The position numbers were made by a program, and so were the translations under genes. Shown piece after piece: positions 57,216 through 64,000 of a stretch of 64,000 nucleotides of DNA; the first letter of the stretch is position 1, and the number at the start of each line of letters is the position of its first letter. Source of the DNA: Pontivivens ytuae (lineage in GTDB: Bacteria; Pseudomonadota; Alphaproteobacteria; Rhodobacterales; Rhodobacteraceae); NCBI RefSeq assembly GCF_015679265.1, contig NZ_CP064942.1:2708001-2772000 (forward strand). The letters run 5' to 3'. The notes under the pieces are model-generated. The model worked only from the letters and a program-made list of their open reading frames with translations. It searched no databases and was not told the DNA's origin.

Positions 57216-57616
57216 CCGTGCACCTTCGCAAGCGCCGCCGCTAGGTCGGATTTCAGCAGTTCAAAGGGCCGCGCCGCCGTCACGTCGCGCCGCCCGATCA
57301 GCACGTAATCCCAGCCGGGCCGGGCGAGGCCGGGCAGCACCAGACGCGCTGCCTCGCGCAAGCGGCGCTTCGCGCGGTTGCGGGCGACCGCGTTGCCGAC
57401 CTTCTTGGAGCAGGTATAGCCGATGCGCACCGCGGTCTCGGACGGTTCGTCCTGCCGCCGCCTGCGAGCCTGCACCACCATCGAGGGCATCGCCTGCCGC
57501 CGTGCGCGGGCCGCGGCCAGGAAGTCCCGCCGCTTGCGCATCACGCCGACATCCGCCCACGACAAAGCCGCCGGAGGCTCCGGCTGCACGAGCGGAGCCT
57601 TCGGCGGCTGGGTCAT
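57212..57616 (-). CDS. rnpA: Ribonuclease P protein component
   Basis: A 134-residue basic protein that binds the RNase P RNA for tRNA 5' processing. The family core runs MRKRRDFLAAARARRQ (about residue 26), IGYTCSKKVGNAVARNRAKRRLREA (about residue 65) with the RNR motif. A Pro-rich N-terminal extension of about 25 residues precedes. Located between rpmH and yidD as expected. Confidence 0.95.
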   Translation of the reverse strand: MTQPPKAPLVQPEPPAALSWADVGVMRKRRDFLAAARARRQAMPSMVVQARRRRQDEPSETAVRIGYTCSKKVGNAVARNRAKRRLREAARLVLPGLARPGWDYVLIGRRDVTAARPFELLKSDLAAALAKVHG

Positions 57617-57631
57617 CGGATCAGGTCCGGA

Positions 57632-57766
57632 TCAGGCGCTGAGGCTCTTGCGGCCCCGCGCGCGGCGCGCGTTCAGAATCTTGCGGCCGTTCTTCGTCGC
57701 CATGCGGGCGCGGAAGCCGTGGCGCCGCTTGCGGACTAGGTTGCTCGGCTGAAAGGTGCGCTTCAT
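57632..57766 (-). CDS. rpmH: 50S ribosomal protein L34
   Basis: A 44-residue protein, [44 protein letters not shown] in family order, i.e. the FQPSN N-terminus and an Arg-rich helix. It starts the rpmH-rnpA-yidD operon. Confidence 0.97.
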   Translation of the reverse strand: MKRTFQPSNLVRKRRHGFRARMATKNGRKILNARRARGRKSLSA

Positions 57767-58056
57767 CTCGTCTCTCCTTGCGCCGCTCGGGCGCCCTCGT
57801 CATGCCGCGAGGACGTCCCCCGCGCGGGTGCCGACGCCAGCAATAGGCGGATTCGTCACCCCGAATTCTCGTGAGCCGCCCTGTTACGGCGCGGTCCGGG
57901 TGAAGTCAATTCCCCGCTCACGGATTTGTCGGAGCCCTGCTTTGAAACAAATGGCGGTGCAGGGTCAACCCGGCGTGAGGCCTCTTCCACCGCCTGCCGA
58001 AGCCGCGCAGATGTGGGCCGACCCGAAACGCTCACCCCCGACCGGAGGACCGGCCC
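57767..58056. other. Intergenic region upstream of rpmH
   Basis: A 290-bp divergent gap. Besides the rpmH promoter listed separately, I see no gene. Its left part would be a 110-nt rpmH leader. Confidence 0.5.
57881..57909 (-). promoter_or_regulatory. Predicted rpmH promoter
   Basis: On the minus strand TTGACT (57909-57904), 17-nt spacer, TAACAG (57886-57881), a good sigma70-type match. Confidence 0.55.
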
Positions 58057-58794
58057 ATGTCCGACCCCAAGCAAGGCTTCGACCTCAAGCGCGCACTGCC
58101 GCTGATCGCCATCCTGGCGGTGGCGGTGCTCGGCTTCATCTTCCTGCGCGACTATCTCACCTTCGACACGTTGCGTGAAAACCGCGAGGCGCTGATCGCC
58201 TGGCGCGATGCGAACTACGTGCTCGCCGCCGGCGTCTACGTGGTCGCCTACATCGTCGTCGTCGCCTTCTCCTTGCCCGGGGCGGCGATCATGACGCTGA
58301 CGGGGGGCTTCCTCTTTGGCCTTGTCGGCGGAGTGCTGTTGTCTGTGACGGGGGCCACGATCGGCGCCATCGCGATCTTCCTTGCCGCGAAGGCGGGCCT
58401 GGGGGAGACGCTCGCCGCGAAGATGGATGCCTCCGGCGGCACGGTCGCCAAGATGAAGAAGGCGCTCAACGAGAACGAGATCAGCGTGCTCTTTCTCATG
58501 CGCCTCGTGCCCGCGATCCCGTTCTTCGCCGCGAACCTCATCCCGGCGCTGGTCGGCGTGAAGCTGCGCAACTACGCGTTCACCACCTTCTTCGGCATCA
58601 TGCCGGGCTCTGTCGTCTACACGTGGGTCGGCGTGGGTCTCGGCGAGGTCTTTGCCCGTGGGGAAAGCCCGAACCTCGGCATCATCTTCGAGCCGCACAT
58701 CATCGGGCCGATCCTGGGTCTCTGTGCCCTCGCGGCGCTTCCCATCGTCATCAAGGCCATCCGCGGTAAGTCCGCCCTGCCTGTCGAGGAATAA
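58057..58794 (+). CDS. TVP38/TMEM64 family membrane protein
   Basis: A 245-residue DedA/VTT-like membrane protein with about six helices. PGAAIMTLTGGFLFGLVGGVLLSVTGATIGAIAIFLAAK (about residues 72-110) and PFFAANLIPALVGVKLRNYAFTTFFGIMPGSVVYTWVG are the SNARE-associated/VTT core. It is 4 bp from the disulfide oxidoreductase gene; the pairing of such proteins is common. Likely lipid or metabolite transport; not proven. Confidence 0.9.
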   Translation: MSDPKQGFDLKRALPLIAILAVAVLGFIFLRDYLTFDTLRENREALIAWRDANYVLAAGVYVVAYIVVVAFSLPGAAIMTLTGGFLFGLVGGVLLSVTGATIGAIAIFLAAKAGLGETLAAKMDASGGTVAKMKKALNENEISVLFLMRLVPAIPFFAANLIPALVGVKLRNYAFTTFFGIMPGSVVYTWVGVGLGEVFARGESPNLGIIFEPHIIGPILGLCALAALPIVIKAIRGKSALPVEE

Positions 58795-58798
58795 TCAG

Positions 58799-60211
58799 AT
58801 GAACCGCATCAAGACCGATATCTGCATCCTCGGTGCAGGCTCCGGAGGCCTGTCCGTCGCAGCCGGAGCCGTCCAGATGGGCGCCAGCGTGACGCTGCTC
58901 GAAGGCGGCAAGATGGGGGGCGACTGCCTGAACTACGGCTGCGTGCCGTCGAAGGCGATGATCTCCGCCGCACACTACGCCCATGCGCAAGCGCACTCCG
59001 CGGCCTTCGGCATCGCCAACGTGACGCCGCAGGTCGACTACGCCGCAGTGAAGGATCACGTGCACGAGGTCATCGGCGCCATCGCGCCCCATGACAGCGT
59101 AGAGCGGTTCGAGGGCCTGGGCGTCAACGTGATCACCGAGTACGGCCGCTTCATCTCCGAGACCGAGGTGCAGGCCGGCGATACGGTGATCGAGGCGCGG
59201 CGCTTCGTCATCGCCACCGGCTCCTCCCCGCTGGTGCCGCCGATCGAGGGGCTCGATCAGGTGGACTACCTGACCAACGAGACGCTGTTCGATCTGCGCG
59301 AGACGCCGTCCCGGCTGGTCATCATCGGCGGCGGCCCCATCGGGATGGAAATGGCGCAGGCCCATGCCCGCCTCGGCGTGCCGGTGACGGTGGTTGAGGG
59401 TGACAAGGTCCTCAACAAGGACGATCCCGAGATCACCGCCATCGCGCTGGAGCGGATCCGCGCGGACGGCGTCGAAATCGAGGAGGGGTTCAAGGTGGTC
59501 ACGGTCTCGCCCGAGGGCGGCGTGACCGTGAGCGCCGAGGATGGCCGCTCCGTCACCGGCTCGCACCTGCTGGTCGCGGTGGGGCGGAAGGCCAATGTCG
59601 ATAGCCTCGACCTCGACAAGGCGGGTGTGAAGTATGACCGCGCGATCAAGGTGGACGAGGGGCTGAAGACCTCGAACAAGCGCGTCTACGCCATCGGCGA
59701 TGTGACCGGCGGGCTGCAGTTCACACACAAGGCGAGCTACGACGCCACGGTGATCATCAAGTCCATGCTGTTCGGCCTGCCCTCGAAGGCGAAAAGCGAC
59801 CACATCCCGTGGGCGACCTATACCGACCCGGAGATCGCGCAGGTCGGCCTGACGGAGGCGCAGGCGAAGAAGCGGCACGGCGCAGGTGTCGAGGTGCTCC
59901 GCTTCAAGTTTGCCGAGAACGACCGCGCTCAGGCGGAGAAACGGACCGAGGGGCTCATCAAGGTCATGGTGCACAAGGGAAAACCCGTTGGCGCCTCCAT
60001 GGTCGGGATGCGCGCGGGTGAGCTCATACAACCTTATGCGCTGGCGATCGCGAACGGGCTGAAGATCTCGGCGCTGACCTCGATGGTCTCACCGTACCCG
60101 ACGATGACCGAGGTCACGAAGCGCGCGGCGGGGCAATACTACGTGCCGCGGCTCTTCGAGAACGACACGGTGAAGCGGGTCGTGGGCTTCGTACAGAAAT
60201 ACGTGCCCTAA
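58799..60211 (+). CDS. FAD-dependent pyridine-nucleotide disulfide oxidoreductase
   Basis: A 470-residue class I disulfide reductase. FAD site DICILGAGSGGLSVAAGA (residues 7-24), redox pair GGDCLNYGCVPSKA (about residue 40), NAD site LVIIGGGPIGMEMAQAHARLGV and the AIGDVTGGLQFTHKASYD motif. The C-terminal catalytic His of lipoamide dehydrogenase is replaced: SPYPTMTEVTKRAAGQYY has Tyr before Pro. It is thus mercuric-reductase/Lpd-like but not a proven Lpd. The ATG is spaced 4 bp after the TVP38 stop. Confidence 0.88.
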   Translation: MNRIKTDICILGAGSGGLSVAAGAVQMGASVTLLEGGKMGGDCLNYGCVPSKAMISAAHYAHAQAHSAAFGIANVTPQVDYAAVKDHVHEVIGAIAPHDSVERFEGLGVNVITEYGRFISETEVQAGDTVIEARRFVIATGSSPLVPPIEGLDQVDYLTNETLFDLRETPSRLVIIGGGPIGMEMAQAHARLGVPVTVVEGDKVLNKDDPEITAIALERIRADGVEIEEGFKVVTVSPEGGVTVSAEDGRSVTGSHLLVAVGRKANVDSLDLDKAGVKYDRAIKVDEGLKTSNKRVYAIGDVTGGLQFTHKASYDATVIIKSMLFGLPSKAKSDHIPWATYTDPEIAQVGLTEAQAKKRHGAGVEVLRFKFAENDRAQAEKRTEGLIKVMVHKGKPVGASMVGMRAGELIQPYALAIANGLKISALTSMVSPYPTMTEVTKRAAGQYYVPRLFENDTVKRVVGFVQKYVP

Positions 60212-60220
60212 CTGTCGTCC

Positions 60221-60287
60221 CCTCCCCCGCGGGGGGAGGGCCAGGGAGGGGGGGGCTAGTTCCCCGTGAGGGGGGGGGGCTAGTTCC
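60221..60287. repeat. G-rich tandem duplication at the tdk 3' end
   Basis: CTAGTTCC occurs at 60256-60263 and 60280-60287, 24 bp apart, each preceded by a G run (8 and 10 G). Upstream, G6-A-G3-CCA-G3-A-G8 (60231-60255) fits a G-quadruplex pattern, and CCTCCCCC/GGGGGGAGG form a stem at 60221-60239. The second CTA is the tdk stop. Confidence 0.55.
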
Positions 60288-60858
60288 TCGTCTCCTCCCG
60301 CCAATGCTTCCGGCAGAGCGACACGTAGGTCTCGTTGCCGCCGATCTGCACCTGCTCGCCATCGGTCAGCGTCCGCCCGTTCTCATCCTGCCGGATCACC
60401 ATCGTCGCCTTGCGCCCGCAATGGCAGATCGTCCTGATTTCCCTCAAGGAATCCGCCAGCGCCAGCAGCGTCGCGGAGCCCGGAAAGAGCTCCCCGCGGA
60501 AGTCCACCCGCAGCCCGAAGGCCATTACCGGCACGCCCAGATCGTCGGCCACGCGGGCGAGTTGCCAGGCCTGCTCCTTGGTCAGGAACTGCGCCTCGTC
60601 GACGAAGATGCAGGCGAGGGTGCGTTCCTCCAGCCGCTCCGCGACTCGGGCGAAGAGATCGTCCTCGGGCACGTAAGTCTCTGAATCCGAGGCGATTCCA
60701 ATGCGGGAGGCGATGGTGCCGTGCCCCGCGCGGCGATCCAGATCAGCCGTGAGGAGAAGCGTGTCCATGCCGCGCTCGCGGTAGTTGTAACTGGCCTGCA
60801 ACAGGATCGTGCTCTTGCCGGCATTCATCGTCGAGTAGTTGAAGTAAAGCTTTGCCAT
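60280..60858 (-). CDS. tdk: Thymidine kinase
   Basis: A 192-residue class II thymidine kinase. P-loop YFNYSTMNAGKSTILLQ (residues 6-22), ACIFVDEAQFL (about residue 85) with the catalytic Glu, the lasso region with zinc cysteines (TICHCGRK near residue 140) and YVSLCRKHW at the end. Start at MAKLYFNYS is the family start. Confidence 0.95.
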   Translation of the reverse strand: MAKLYFNYSTMNAGKSTILLQASYNYRERGMDTLLLTADLDRRAGHGTIASRIGIASDSETYVPEDDLFARVAERLEERTLACIFVDEAQFLTKEQAWQLARVADDLGVPVMAFGLRVDFRGELFPGSATLLALADSLREIRTICHCGRKATMVIRQDENGRTLTDGEQVQIGGNETYVSLCRKHWREETRN

Positions 60859-60893
60859 TGTTGGGAGTTTCTCGAATCCGGAAATTGGCTGCG

Positions 60894-60921
60894 ACACTAT
60901 CGCAATATGTGGTTGACACAA
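60894..60921 (-). promoter_or_regulatory. Predicted tdk promoter
   Basis: On the minus strand TTGTGT (60921-60916), 16-nt spacer, TAGTGT (60899-60894). It overlaps a plus-strand TTGACA at 60913-60918 pointing the other way. Confidence 0.4.
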
Positions 60922-60941
60922 ACCGCCCTAGGTCCAAACCT
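60913..60941 (+). promoter_or_regulatory. Possible promoter of the divergent hypothetical gene
   Basis: TTGACA (60913-60918), 17-nt spacer, AAACCT (60936-60941). Confidence 0.3.
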
Positions 60942-61276
60942 TGTGGGATAACAGGCAAGGAAATGGGCAGGTTTTGTTCGACTTCTCGAACGAGGAGACC
61001 CGGGCGGATCATCTCGGCGCCATCTGGCTCGATGGCGAAGATGGGATGCGTTTCCGCTTCGAGGTCAGGGGCTTACACGTCCCGGCGCCAGGTGCGGTGG
61101 CGATCTACGCGCGGCTGGCGGGCGGTCGCTATGTCCCGCTGCGCATCGTGGAGAGCGGTGCGGACACGCCACACCCGCGTGCAACACACGTTCTGACCCA
61201 CCGCCCCCACGCCGACGACCCGCTGAATTGCCGTGACGTCATTCGGGCTCTGAAGGAGCGTATGAAACGCGTGTGA
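60941..61276 (+). CDS. Conserved-looking hypothetical protein
   Basis: Up to 111 residues. FDFSNEETRADHLGAIWLDGEDGMRFRFEVRGL suggests a soluble globular protein; HTHVLTHRP-like and CRDVIRALKERM parts end it. Start is uncertain: TTG at 60941 (possibly upstream of the transcription start) or TTG at 60974. No family recognised. Confidence 0.6.
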   Translation: MWDNRQGNGQVLFDFSNEETRADHLGAIWLDGEDGMRFRFEVRGLHVPAPGAVAIYARLAGGRYVPLRIVESGADTPHPRATHVLTHRPHADDPLNCRDVIRALKERMKRV

Positions 61277-61306
61277 TTTGCGCGCACAGAGCGTATGACA
61301 CCTGTG

Positions 61307-61326
61307 CACCGCAGCACCGTGCGGTG
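61307..61326. terminator. Weak hairpin between the hypothetical gene and carB
   Basis: CACCGCA/TGCGGTG arms (61307-61313, 61320-61326) with a 6-nt loop lie in the 111-bp convergent gap. Could end either gene. Confidence 0.35.
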
Positions 61327-61387
61327 GTCTGTTAACCCGATCTCAAAAGTGACCTGAAGCACCGGCACAGGGCCGAGGACGCAGCCT

Positions 61388-64000
<2,613 letters not shown>

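Noticed and set aside
58799..60211. True dihydrolipoamide dehydrogenase (lpd)
   Set aside because: Catalytic His replaced by Tyr and no 2-oxoacid dehydrogenase genes adjacent.

Overview
The window is a 64 kb piece of chromosome from a high-GC alphaproteobacterium, almost certainly a member of the Rhodobacteraceae. Indications are the uniformly high GC, GTG/TTG starts with GGAGG ribosome sites, dense ATGA-type gene overlaps, the dgcN-dgcA D-glutamate pair, DUF1244 and Hint-domain proteins, a YtoQ protein, and short intergenic elements that I associate with this family. No rRNA, tRNA, CRISPR, insertion sequence or prophage was found. The sequence opens inside opgC and closes inside carB.

Region 1 (1-7.6 kb) has osmoregulated periplasmic glucan genes (opgC tail, opgH) on either side of a small cluster that looks biosynthetic: a RibD-type reductase, cytochrome b561, a minus-strand operon of PTPS-like protein, glycosyltransferase and methyltransferase, a divergent SDR and a medium-chain dehydrogenase. 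Three of these carry altered active sites, and a three-half-site operator-like repeat lies in the divergent promoter. This is the best candidate for an undescribed pathway, perhaps a modified pterin-like glycoside. Region 2 (7.6-14.6 kb) holds D-amino-acid catabolism (dgcN, dgcA, D-amino-acid transaminase), small unknowns, a histidine phosphatase, an N-formylglutamate amidohydrolase and pyruvate kinase.

Region 3 (14.6-20 kb) begins with a cluster of palindromes, followed by a promoter, a TPP riboswitch and an SD-sequestering hairpin ahead of thiM-thiE-thiD-SDR. An ArsR/SRPBCC pair with its operator and rpmI-rplT follow. Region 4 (20-31 kb) has a Hint protein, a haloalkane-dehalogenase-like hydrolase with TetR, an HD protein, a flavin monooxygenase and the pheS...pheT interval. 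That interval is interrupted by a low-GC DUF2513 gene, an ASCH gene and two tandem soluble mini-chemoreceptors.

Region 5 (31-45 kb) contains ytoQ, a GMC oxidoreductase, clpS, a GST, mscL, ald with a divergent Lrp regulator, azlCD, and a molybdenum-cofactor block (hydrolase, fdhD, mobA, mobB, and a moeA fused to an extra N-terminal domain). An MFS transporter and greA follow; greA has a leader that looks like a promoter running straight into a terminator. Region 6 (45-64 kb) carries ETF-ubiquinone oxidoreductase, an epimerase-like gene with HxlR, a TPR protein, ispE, a polyprenyl diphosphate synthase, a tRNA-type methyltransferase, a DMT transporter with a GATase, LysR, rpmH-rnpA-yidD, a TVP38 protein paired with a disulfide reductase, tdk and carB.

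Two dispersed short repeats run through the window: eight copies of an element with the core GGGGATATTT and a 3' GATGAAGG, mostly just downstream of stop codons, and three copies of the 19-mer TTTGCAAAAAGTGTTGGAG (one diverged).
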